From the NCBI GenBank assembly GCA_014621425.1, contig JAANBB010000142.1, positions 21,689 through 85,688 of the forward strand: a stretch of 64,000 bases of DNA. Direction: 5' to 3'. The notes beneath the pieces are model-generated. The model searched no databases and was not told the origin of the DNA. It worked only from the letters and a program-made list of their open reading frames with translations. Origin of the DNA: Cylindrodendrum hubeiense. Its lineage: Eukaryota > Ascomycota > Sordariomycetes > Hypocreales > Nectriaceae. Position 1 is the stretch's first letter; each line of letters starts with the position of its first letter. Made by a program: the position numbers and the translations under genes. Shown in pieces: positions 43,421 to 53,044 of this stretch.

Positions 43421-43586
43421 TATTAGGGATTAAATAACTAAATTAAACGTAGTATTAGGGAATAAATAACTAAAATAAATTTAGCATTAGGAAATAATAA
43501 CTAGAATAAATTTAGTACTAAGGAATAATAACTTACCTAAATTTAGTATTAGGGAATAATAACTAAAACAAATGTAGTATTAGGAT
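43421..43586. repeat. AT-rich minisatellite, 31-32-bp unit, about 5.3 copies
   Basis: Units begin at about 43421, 43453, 43485, 43516, 43547 and 43578 with TATTAGGGAATAATAACTAA as the core, plus a partial last copy. The copies differ at 10-20 percent of positions and the first two are one base longer. It lies just before the decayed helicase half. Confidence 0.9.
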
Positions 43587-43661
43587 AAACAAAGGCTAAT
43601 GATTAGCCTGCCTTCCTGGATTTCCCCTGCTTTAATGTCATATTCGGTGCATTGCTGGTAA

Positions 43662-44700
43662 TTATCCTTTGAAACAGTTGTATACGGATGTGTGCGAATT
43701 GAAATACCCTTTATTTTCCTTATTTGCTTCTCCTGTGGTTGCTATGTAAATGATGATATCCGGGACCCTGTGAGCTCTTCCGTGATACCCGTTCATCATA
43801 TCATTTCCATCCATCGTATACAAATGCCAAGACGCTGAGACCTGCGGTTGAAGCTCCTCTAGCCTGTGCTTCGAACTTGCGTAATACCAAACGTTTCTAC
43901 TCGTCTGAATCATAACACACGGCAGCACCATTGTCTTGAATTCGGCCTCTGCCTCGAATTCCTCGCGTGATAGCAACCGTTTCTACTCCCCTGAATCATA
44001 CCCACGGTGGCATCATTGCCTCGACTCCAGCCTGTACCTCAAATTCCTCGCGTGATAGCAAACGTTGCTACTCCTCCAAATTAGAATCCACGTCATTTTC
44101 GTCGGTCATGTCGGCCATGTCGACCTTTTCTTCATCAAAAGGTTCTCCTTCGAACTCTTCGCGAGATGGTACACGTGGTATAATGAATTTCGAATGTGTC
44201 GTCTCGTATGAGAAAAGGTTGCACGCCATCGAGGAAGGTTTGTTTCCGAGTAAAAGAGTCCCGTTGGAGTGTGTTGATATCTGATAGAGGACAAACCATG
44301 GCCTAGATGTGAACCACCTTGAGTTGTGGCATCTGGCAAGCCCGGCCCATGGCCTGCTCTCTCATTCCTGGCTTCCAAAAGACTCAGGGTTGATAATATG
44401 AGATGCTCCAGCTAGGTTGAGACCAGTTTCACCAGCAGTAGCACTCTTGGTCCACTCTGTGGAGGATTGAACCTGCGGACCACATCTACCCGCTCATCAA
44501 GTGATTTTATGCCACGATATTCGGCAATCTCAAACTCAAAGATGAGTTCTATCTTGGCTCGGCGAGACATTGCTTCTTTCATAATGTCTAGAAGCATGGC
44601 CGATGTTGATGCAATGATGATCTTGTTGCTTGGGTAGTTTTGTCGGACGCTTCGTACTTGATCCGCCATGGCCTGTACTCCTGGCGAGAAGATGTTATCA
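43662..44700 (-). pseudogene. C-terminal half of a SNF2-type helicase, decayed
   Basis: Read on the minus strand from about 44700 down, the protein runs VRQNYPSNKIIIASTSAMLLDIMKE (start of the helicase C domain), then DERVDVVRRFN and GPRVLL. After a one-base frameshift it continues TAGETGLNLAGASHII (motif V), EQAMGRACQMPQLKVV (motif VI) and a long acidic tail. There are stops and at least three further frame changes, so no full product is possible. The tail holds an internal triplication (separate entry). The N-terminal half with motifs I-III is absent on this strand but occurs on the plus strand at 46.1-48 kb. Motif calls rest on pattern recognition, not alignment. Confidence 0.75.
43889..44160 (-). 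repeat. Three ~86-bp repeats inside the helicase tail
   Basis: Three consecutive minus-strand segments (about 44160-44064, 44063-43978 and 43977-43889) share (T/C)TCGCG(A/T)GAxGAxTT(C/T)GA, which encodes SREEFE in each. The two later copies are more alike than the first. Frame is lost between the second and third copies, with a stop in each of the first two units. Confidence 0.75.
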
Positions 44701-44728
44701 TCAGGTAATAAGGACAGTTGTTTGAATC

Positions 44729-44817
44729 ACTAACCTTTAGTGCATATGGCCCCTAATGGTCAGTGCATACAGCCCGTGCACATTAACACTTAACCCCTGA
44801 TTCTTAGTGCATATAAC
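44729..44817. repeat. 42-nt repeat family, locus 1
   Basis: Two to three partial and one full copy of a unit ending CTTAGTGCAT. The full copy at 44771-44812 starts AGCCC and ends ACTTAACCCCTGATTCTTAG plus TGCAT, in plus orientation. It lies immediately next to the inner end of the helicase C-half. Confidence 0.8.
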
Positions 44818-46130
44818 CCCGGAGCGTAATTCCTGGGGCAGATCGATGGATGCCTGTTTTATAACCATTTGCAATGGAGGAGGATGAGGTACACGGACTC
44901 AGTCCCTCCAGAGCACCTCGACGGCAATGGGAAATTGCAGCCCTTGCGAGTTTAGGATCGGCATAAATTCTGGGTTGAGTAATGCTCGCCCACTTGTCCC
45001 CTTGTGGCAGGGTACGTGTAAAAGACTCTGCTTGTGTGGGAGACAAATTTCTGGGCTCAAGGGCGAGGATGCGCAGGGCTCTCTTCAACTGGGTTGCTTG
45101 CAAAATGCGCAGCGGCAATGCGTCATCCAATGGACTATCGAGTACCGGTGTAATACTCCAGTCGAATTTGCTTCCATTGTTTGGGCCGATGGCCATGAGA
45201 ACCGAAATTGTGGCGCGGCTAGCACGTTAGAAGCAAATCTCATAAACAGGGAGGATTGGTACCTACCAAACATGGTTTCGGGGTTGAATCATGTTTTCGT
45301 CTGTCCTCCCATTGAGCCAGACACATATGAGGCACGAAAAGTGTACTTGTGACTCCTCAAAGCGAACTTCCTCAAACAAGTTGGGATCAAAGAACGCTCG
45401 GCATCACTTCAAGGTTTGCGTTACTGTCTGGATGATCTCTTTGTTCAAGGAGGTTGCGATTGTAGAGATTATCTCTGCTGGAAATATGTGCAGAATTGGC
45501 GCCTGGCTAGGTCCTGCCCAGGTCCTGCCCAGGTCCTGCCCTGGCCCTGCTCTGGTTAAGGAGTTTGGGTCTGCCATGATAGAAGTGTTTGCCTGTCAGG
45601 CTCGGCGGGTCGCTTCGTGCATAGCTGATGGTCAGAACAAGCTGCCCTCGGCACAATCAGCGTGATGTACGACCACGTAACCAAATGGTCGTTGTTGTGG
45701 AGAGGAAGTTGTGTTGAGGTTGGTTGAGTCAAGTTTTGAGGGTACCGGGAAAGTTGTGGTTGCCGTAACCTCAGGCTAGCCGTGATTTCAAGTTGGCCGT
45801 GAATCACCGCAGCTCAAGGCCAAGCAGCACGAAAAGAGGGAATAGATCGCCGATTTTGCTATATAATCTGTATGTAACGTTGAGCGAATGGTTCGCTTCT
45901 ACACGTGTGACTGTGCTACCATTGTCATTCTGACTCACTTAACATTGTTATTCTAACTCTCCCGCCGTTCTATTACAACCCCCTCACCTTCACTGAAGAT
46001 GTTACTTTGAATCATCAGACCTTTCTTCCCAAGCTCATCAACACCATTTTGTGTATATTAGCCACCGTATCTGCAGCAACACCCGCATCAATAACTGGCA
46101 TCTGAGCCTTCAAATCGTCCTCATACGAAG
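44818..46130. other. Decayed DNA between the two helicase halves
   Basis: A minus-strand frame at 45196-44804 (LKRALRILALEPRNLSPTQA ...) looks protein-like, but I do not recognise it. It overlaps a plus-strand frame at 44927-45352. A short AGGTCCTGCCC array lies at 45509-45555. The rest is AT-rich without a gene. Confidence 0.45.
45509..45555. repeat. 11-bp tandem repeat
   Basis: Three exact and one or two diverged copies of AGGTCCTGCCC lie in tandem. Confidence 0.9.
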
Positions 46131-48052
46131 ATGGTTAACCTGAGGCGTCTGAAGGAGACATTGGATTTGCTTGATCGACCTCTCGGAGACCGCGTCGTCA
46201 GATTCCAGCAGCGATGCCAAGATAACGAAATCATGGCGGCTATTGATACAGCGCACTGGGTTGATCGTGACTTTCGCCCTGGAATCTACACTCGAGATCT
46301 CTTTGATGGCAATGCCCACGATAACGTCGACGGTACTAGCACTCTGAAGTAGCGGAAGGAGAAGGCATACGACTCTATGAATGATACATCGGAGCCCGAT
46401 ACTATTGACAGAAAGTGCCCCCGTAACGGCGATGAAATTGGACCCGGATCCCGGGATACTGCGGATTTTCATTACCCGCAGAGCGCTGCCAATTTTGGTG
46501 GCCTGGAACCTCGAGATTTTCCAACGTGTTTCAGAGTCGCTGGAAATATGGTATATATTATTGACTACCTCAACAGCTCTAGTTTCAACGACCATTTGGT
46601 AAGTTTCCTGGCATCTATCACTTGTAGCTTATGCATGTTGACTGGGATTGGTAGACATGTTCGACTAGAACGGATTTCCAACTAGTTCCGGTCCCAGAAC
46701 TTCAGTATACACTCCGACACTGGCAGCGCACAGGCAAAGAGAGGCTCAAGGTCCACGCTCAATCAGATTTCCGAGGGGGTTCTTGCGCGATGCCGTGGGA
46801 CTTGGAAAGTTGTTGACTGCCCTGACCGCGGCTATGGAGCTCTGCAAAAAGATGCTACCCCATTGTGGCTTCATCTTAGTGGTTTGTCGTCCGGGCTGTA
46901 TGGTACAGTGGTGTGATGAGATCAAGAAGCACTATCGAAAGGTGAGTGTGCCCTCTGTTATATGGTTATTTGCTCACACATTTAAATAGGGTATGCGCCA
47001 TTCCTACATTATAATCGACTGCGCCAACTACCCGGTGATGGAACTGCTCAAATATGATGTGGTTGTCTGCAGTGGAAGCTTTCTCCGCCAACGGTACAAC
47101 GACTGGGTGCAATATAAAGCATACTATAGTGCTGTCCATTTATTGCCAGCCACCGAAGCCAAGGAAATATTCGGCCCAGTTCCCAAGCGTATTCACACCC
47201 CATTACACTCAACTTTATACAACGCACTGGACAAAGATATCGCATGTTTGATCATGGATGAGTCCCACGACGCCAAGAACCCAGACTCTCAGCTAAACGC
47301 TGCCATCCGATCACTGCGGTGCTCACACGCATTTCTCTTGACGGGTACTCTCATGTTTAATACATGGACAGATTTTGGCTGGTAAGGTGATGATGCTACC
47401 TGGAGGAGGGCCATTTGTCAACATCAATCACTATCGCCAACTATTCTGCGGGGCTGATGGTAAGCATCAAGTGCAGTCAACCACGAGGTGCCCGGGAGCG
47501 CGTGTTTTCGACACTCTTCTTGGCAATGATCGTTGGTCGCCCGAAGCCCCTACTCGAATTACCCGATGCGGAGTATAATGAGGTCCTCGTCAACCTTGAA
47601 GGCAAACGGATGTCGCTGCTCCAAATCTCCCGTTGTGTGACAACGAGTATATCGCTTATTTCGGAGAGCAAATCGAATCCGGACAGGTCTTCAAGTTATA
47701 GGCAGGATTTGCACAACTTTCTAAAGCCCAACAACTGGCTGCAAATCCCATCCTGGTAACAATTCCCAAGATCCTCCGAGAGACACCTGATGTTGAAGGA
47801 GATAGGAGCAAGCCACCGAATACAAGGACAATGTATTTGGAGAACAGGCCAAAGCTGCCCTCGACAATTTTTTTGAGAATCGAAGGCCTGCCATCAGACC
47901 TCAGTGTGGGGGAGGTCAATTGTTCCCAGTTCAAGCAATTCCAGGAGCGATTCAGGAAGAGGTGCAACGGATCCTCAACGGTCTGCATTCACGAAATAAA
48001 GGCATGGGTTAGGGCTCAGAGGATTAAAACACTTGCCATCACACGAGTTTGA
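46131..48052 (+). pseudogene. N-terminal half of a SNF2-type helicase, decayed
   Basis: Plus-strand segments with frameshifts and stops together read as a helicase N-terminal domain. Recognised parts are LRHWQRTGKERL; GGFLRDAVGLGKLLTALTAA (motif I near 46780-46830); FILVVCRPGCMVQW (motif Ia region); CLIMDESHDAKN (motif II, DESH at 47257-47268) and AFLLTGTLMFNTW (motif III, about 47330). After these comes LPDAEYNEVLVNLEGKRM, the segment that links to the C domain. The frame breaks at the start of motif I (GGSCAMPW against GGFLRDAV), after motif III, and near 47690. A normal-looking intron (GTAAGT at 46599 to TTGGTAG) survives upstream. Motifs IV-VI are missing here but present on the opposite strand at 43.7-44.7 kb. 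Confidence 0.75.
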
Positions 48053-48225
48053 AGCTAAGAAGCAGTAACTAATTTACGCTATACCATCCTCGTTAGTTTA
48101 TGAATGTCGAACGTCGTATTAATCACTTCGTCTGTCACCACCTCATATTATTTTTCGTCCGCGTACCTCATCCCCCCTATTGCAAACAGCTCCAAAACAG
48201 GTAGCCATATATCCGCTGGGTATCC

Positions 48226-48330
48226 AGCCCCTAAATATCAGTGTCCAACCCCTAATTCTTAGTGCATACAACGTTAAATATTAGTTACATGCACTAAGAA
48301 TTAGGGATTAAGTGTTAGCATTTAGGGGCT
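48226..48330. repeat. 42-nt repeat family, locus 2: large imperfect hairpin
   Basis: The arm 48226-48267 and the arm 48289-48330 are 42 nt each and inverted to one another with 21 nt between. The inner 17-18 bp (CCCTAATTCTTAGTGCAT and its complement) are exact. Comparing one arm with the complement of the other gives roughly 80 percent identity by eye. The right arm closely matches the full copy at 44771-44812 in opposite orientation. The locus follows the end of the helicase N-half. Confidence 0.85.
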
Positions 48331-49217
48331 ACGTGCACTACAGGTTAGGGGCTGGTTGGGTTTGGTGTCATGTAATTCCCGACGTTTTGATCTTTGAGAC
48401 ATTGACTATTTGCAGCTTTTGCGGACCTTATCTGTTGTGCTACCGTAGTCATATATTAGGCAAGGTCCGCAGAAACCGGAAATGGCCGAAATCTCGGTAA
48501 TTTACAATTACGCTCACATCAAAGCCATACGTATTTAATTATTTGTAAAACTGTAGATGTATATATCGGAGGAATAATATAGCTGGTCAATGCTTTACTT
48601 AAGATGATGTATAAGATATATTATATAGCACCTTTAGCAACTGACCTGAAAAGCTATGGGAAGGTGCCAGCCGTGGTCTTTAGGTTAGCCAGAGGAGATT
48701 TGGCTGACGCCTTCACACAAGGCGTAATGTGCGACTATATGCGACTGTGACTTGGAGCTCCGGGTTTGGAAATGCGGCCAGAGCTTTAAGTCCTGCAAAG
48801 CAAGCAAAGAGTAAAGCCACCACCGTCGGGCTGTCCATTTTACACCATGCAGTAGGGAAGGAAGGTTGCACTTCTCCAGAAAATTTTCGCCATGGGGAAA
48901 TTCCAGCAAGATGAAACATAGACCCACTCAGGTTGGACACAGAGGCTGCAGACTGTGACAAGGCCGACTTGAGATACCTCGCTCAGGATTCTCTGCACAA
49001 GCAAGAGCAGAATAAACATTGCTCTGCAAAGGAAACGCTCCCAGTTTGATTGCGAGACAGGCGAGCGCATATGGGCATAAAAATGGCAGATCTATGACTG
49101 CCCATTGTTTTGGAACTGCTTGCAATCGAGGAGGACAAAGTACGTAAACGAAACGATCAGGTCATGAGATGTGATGACGTTAACTACCTTATTTATTTGC
49201 TGATTCTTGGCTGTACA
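48331..49217. other. AT-rich spacer, no recognised gene
   Basis: This is the section between repeat loci 2 and 3. Short frames on both strands lack domain content. Confidence 0.4.
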
Positions 49218-49370
49218 TTTTAGTGCATCTAGCCCCTAAATACCAGCGCCAACCCTAACTTTTAGTACATACTGCCCCTAATCTTTAGTGCAACAAGTCC
49301 CTAAATGCCAGGGCTTAGCCCCTAACTCTTAGTGCATGTAGTCTCTAATATTTAGTGCATCTAGTTCCTT
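49218..49370. repeat. 42-nt repeat family, locus 3
   Basis: Three to four tandem, partly degenerate units in plus orientation carry TTAGTGCATCTAGCCCCTAA, TTTAGTACATACTGCCCCTA and CTTAGTGCATGTAG. The spacing between CTTAGTGCAT-like blocks is about 25-45 bp. Confidence 0.8.
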
Positions 49371-50249
49371 AGACGTCCTGTATCTAGATGGCTCATTCCT
49401 GGACGTGTGCCCTGACATGGATGGCATATGGCCGCGGCATTTGAAGGACTCTGTTTGTACAGAGGAAGCATTGGCTTGGGAGAAGGATTTAATAGACGTT
49501 GAACTGTCAGCTGTTATGGCCAGGAGCCAGGCCAGCCTGCCACACGAGGACCACTTGGGCCTCGCTTGGTGCACTGAAGAACAGACTTTCTGAGGCCCAG
49601 CGCTAGGTCAATGGGCATGTCTTCGGAAGCAGGGTCCGTGGGACGATCCACTCTGTGCCAAATAACAAGACGCTGAGACCGGTGTTGATCTCTCGTCAAG
49701 CCTGCCAGAGCCCAATCTGCTGCGAAGCACGCCGTCTTTGCCGACTATCAACTCCACAACCCCTCAATCCAACTTCAATCCACGAAACTCCCGAGTCCTC
49801 TCCCGACCGGGGAAACATGGATTCCCCGGTCGATCATGAGCCTATTTCCCCGCAAGTTTCCCCGACAACCTCGTGAACGGCGTTACCACACTTTTACGTC
49901 ATTCGATAATTGGTAATAGCTGGTGCACGGGGCTAACTTTGCCCACTGATCTCCGCATCTCGGACCACGCCCCGCAATGGCTGGGGTCTGGGGTAGTTCC
50001 CCGCAACCCGCCTCACGACAACACTCGGATGTGTCGTAGGCTCGGGGGTTTATGTCGGAGTTTCTCCTAAAATCCTTGATTTCACGCGTCCTGGGGACCT
50101 AAAGGTATTGCCTGCAGTTAGCATGAGGTCACAAGAGACGAGTCGGTCCGAACGGTGTGAGGGGTTGATGGAAGTGATGGCAGTTGATGGCAGGACTCGA
50201 GATAAATACGGCGTCGAGTCTCAATAAATTCCATTGCAACTCAGAGTAG
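49371..50249. other. Intergenic, promoter side of the GH1 gene
   Basis: GC content recovers after about 49.6 kb. No coding sequence is convincing. The 200 bp before 50250 should contain the GH1 promoter. Confidence 0.4.
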
Positions 50250-52115
50250 ATGCACACAGAAATCATGGCGATATTTGGACAGCTCTTCCTGGCATCGCTG
50301 GCTGTGGGTCAGCAAGTCTACATCCCTGCTGAAGGCCCAACAACTCGCCATTGCAAGCCCACCAAGACGCGAGAACCCAAGTACTCCTTTACTCCATTCA
50401 GTTATACCCTCACAGACACTGTGAGGTATGCAACGTCAGTTCCAGCTCCCACGACGACCACTACATATGCTGCACCTCCAGAATCACTAGCCACTCTTGT
50501 TCCCTCGCTGTCTTACACCACTTGGGGTAAATGGAACCCCAACGCAACGATAAAAGCCTCAGACACCGACGACCCATACGGCCAAGCAGCATGGACCTCG
50601 CTTTGGGAGCATGCGAACCCACCCAACTTTACGGAATCAGCTGTTTACAGCACAACTGTTTCACCCACACCAATCCCCAGCAGTGAACTCGTCCTCCCGC
50701 CACGAGATTACTTTGGACCCACCGACTGCTACAATTTTCCAGAAGGATTTGCTTTTGGCGTCTCTAGCTCGGCTAGCCAGATTGAAGGAGCGACAGCTGA
50801 AGAGGGCAAGGCGCCTTCTCTTATGGACATTCTTATTCGAGACGAGCGCCCTAAATCCTACGTGACTAATGAGCACTATTACTACTATAAACAAGACATT
50901 GAGCGGGTCGCAGCAATGGGTGCCAAGCACTTTTCGTTTAGCATTGCATGGACTCGGATCTTGCCGTTTGCTGTACCCGGAACCCCTGTGAACCTCGAAG
51001 GAGTGAGGCATTACGACGATGTGATCAATTTTATCCTCGAAAAGGGTATGACCCCAGAGGTGACCTTGATACACTTCGATACGCCGTTACAGTTCTACGG
51101 GAGCAATCTCACCACGGCCACGGACGCACCTGAGATTGGCTACGTTAATGGGGCATACCAGAATGAGACATTTGAAGACGCATTCGTTCACTACGCTAAA
51201 GTGGTAATGTCGCACTACGCTGACCGTGTTCCCACCTGGTTCACGTTCAACGAGCCACTTCTCTACTCGTCCAACGCGCTTTCTATCAGCCATGTTATCA
51301 AAGCGCACGCTAGGGTCTATCATTGGTACAAGGAGGAGCTGGGCGGGACTGGGAAGATTTCCCTCAAGTTCAACAACAACTTTGGCGTCCCGAGGGACCC
51401 CTTGAGCGAGTCAGATGTGTATGCAGCCGATCACTTCAACTCGATCCAGCTGGGGCCGTTCTGCAACCCGATTTTCCTAGGGCAGGACTATCCCGATTCG
51501 TTCAAGCAGACGTTTGCAGATTATGTGCCTTTGAGCGCAGAGGATCTGGAGTACACCGGCGGCACAGCTGATTTCTTGTCCGTGGATCCGTACACCGCGA
51601 CTGTAATCGCTCCGCCGGTTGCTGACGACAAGGATAGCATCCTGGAATGTGCAAGCAACTCGTCGTCTGCCTTGCGGCCGTACTGCGTCAATCAGACGAC
51701 CACCAACGTGTACGGCTGGGATATTGGGTACAGATCCCAGTCGTACGTGTACCTCACCCCAACCTACCTGCGCAGTTATTTAAACTATTTGTACAACACC
51801 TGGAAGACCCCTGTCGCCATCACCGAATTTGGATTTCCCGTTTTTGGCGAGGCAGACAAGGACCTCGTGGACCAATTGTTCGACACACCGCGCAGCCAGT
51901 ACTACCTGAGCTTCATGAGCGAGGTTCTCAAGGCGATCTGGATCGACGAGGTTGAAGTGATCGGGGCGTATGCCTGGTCGTACATGAATAACTGGGAATT
52001 TGGAGACGCGTCGGCCCTGTTTGGGATCCAGACAGTCAATCAGACGACGCAGGAGCGCAGGTTCAAAAAGAGCTTTTTCGACCTGGTGGACTTCATGAAG
52101 GCGCGGGGTGTGTAG
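50250..52115 (+). CDS. Secreted glycoside hydrolase family 1 (beta-glucosidase-like) protein
   Basis: An intronless frame of 621 residues. MAIFGQLFLASLAVGQ is a signal peptide; the upstream Met (HTEI before it) is less favourable, and the ATG at 50265 has the better context. About 150 residues of Ser/Thr/Pro-rich sequence precede the GH1 barrel, an unusual N-terminal extension. The barrel opens with FAFGVSSSASQIEG and then reads FSIAWTRILPF. The acid/base Glu is in WFTFNEPLLY (about residue 334) and the nucleophile Glu in AITEFGFPVFG (about 525), where most members have TENG. The barrel ends with AYAWSYMNNWEF. Several NxT/S sites suggest glycosylation. It should act on a beta-linked glucoside outside the cell. 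Confidence 0.93.
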   Translation: MHTEIMAIFGQLFLASLAVGQQVYIPAEGPTTRHCKPTKTREPKYSFTPFSYTLTDTVRYATSVPAPTTTTTYAAPPESLATLVPSLSYTTWGKWNPNATIKASDTDDPYGQAAWTSLWEHANPPNFTESAVYSTTVSPTPIPSSELVLPPRDYFGPTDCYNFPEGFAFGVSSSASQIEGATAEEGKAPSLMDILIRDERPKSYVTNEHYYYYKQDIERVAAMGAKHFSFSIAWTRILPFAVPGTPVNLEGVRHYDDVINFILEKGMTPEVTLIHFDTPLQFYGSNLTTATDAPEIGYVNGAYQNETFEDAFVHYAKVVMSHYADRVPTWFTFNEPLLYSSNALSISHVIKAHARVYHWYKEELGGTGKISLKFNNNFGVPRDPLSESDVYAADHFNSIQLGPFCNPIFLGQDYPDSFKQTFADYVPLSAEDLEYTGGTADFLSVDPYTATVIAPPVADDKDSILECASNSSSALRPYCVNQTTTNVYGWDIGYRSQSYVYLTPTYLRSYLNYLYNTWKTPVAITEFGFPVFGEADKDLVDQLFDTPRSQYYLSFMSEVLKAIWIDEVEVIGAYAWSYMNNWEFGDASALFGIQTVNQTTQERRFKKSFFDLVDFMKARGV

Positions 52116-53044
52116 CTTGGCTCGTTGGCTTGTTGGCTCGTTGGCTCGTTGGCTCGTCGGCTCGTATGCATAAGTCAGAGTACGTACATGGTATTAGTCT
52201 GGCAGTAATGTTAAATGCCAAAGCTAAACTTAATCGAACGCGTATTCTGTAGCGTCGAATGTTGCCGTCGTCGTGTCCGAGTTCAACTGCCTGACTTGCT
52301 CTGGGCTGTGCCGGGATGTTGATTAGAGCAGCCTATCAGGGCGGGGACAAAGCTGGAGCCTGGGGCAAGGCTGGCACGGCCAGTAAGAAAAGTCTATTCA
52401 TTAATGATTGTGTGCTCTAATGAAACGCAGAGGAACGTATGGGGTGTTGGCTGCTGGATGCCGTCTTATCCTGTGGAGACCAGCGGCGGATGCCAAGGAA
52501 GCATCTTACCCCGCAGCGCGCGGACGGCAGATACGCTCAGGTAGACTTGGGAGATAGCGGATGGCTTGGACAGGGGCCAGGGTGGGTGTACATGACGACC
52601 TTCCACATGGGGCAACGTGAGGGAGGGTGGATGCGACGCGAGGCACTGCAATAAGACGACGAGATAGGAGTGGCTTCGGAGCACCCCGGCAGCACCACAT
52701 AATACGGACTAGGGCACGCACCAAAGAACCTTATCTGTGCGGAGGAAGCATTTGGTCTTGTTCTAGAATTTGCTAACACGCTTGTGGTATCGGGGCCGCC
52801 ATCGCTGAGGCATTGCGCGTCATGTCGTGAGCTAGACTGCTGGGCGGGCTGCTGGGCGGCTGGACTGCTAACCCGCCCATCTCTAGTGCCGGCTCTGCGT
52901 GAGACATTTTTAGTAAGAAGGCGACTCTGCCCCTGGGAGGCGGTGCCCGGCTGGCGTAAGAAGGCTCCGGGCGAGTGCCGTGGCGTGGCAGTTGGCGGGA
53001 AGACGCTGTTGGTGGCGGCTGTGGCTGCAGCCGGCTGCACGTGA
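52116..53044. other. Between the GH1 gene and TAF12; missing TAF12 start not found
   Basis: This region should hold the promoter and first exon of TAF12 but shows no recognisable N-terminal TAF12 sequence. A candidate intron end with GCTAAC and CTCTAG lies at 52867-52886; joining it to the GTGAGC donor at 52827 opens only a very short frame. The first 50 bp are an 8-bp tandem repeat (listed). Confidence 0.5.
52117..52164. repeat. 8-bp unit repeated six times after the GH1 stop
   Basis: Six adjacent copies of TTGGCTCG, two with one change, begin two bases after the GH1 stop codon, in the presumed 3' UTR. Confidence 0.95.

Noticed and set aside
44804..45352. Protein-like frames on both strands between the helicase halves
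   Set aside because: No recognisable helicase or transposase motif on either strand; left as unassigned decayed DNA.
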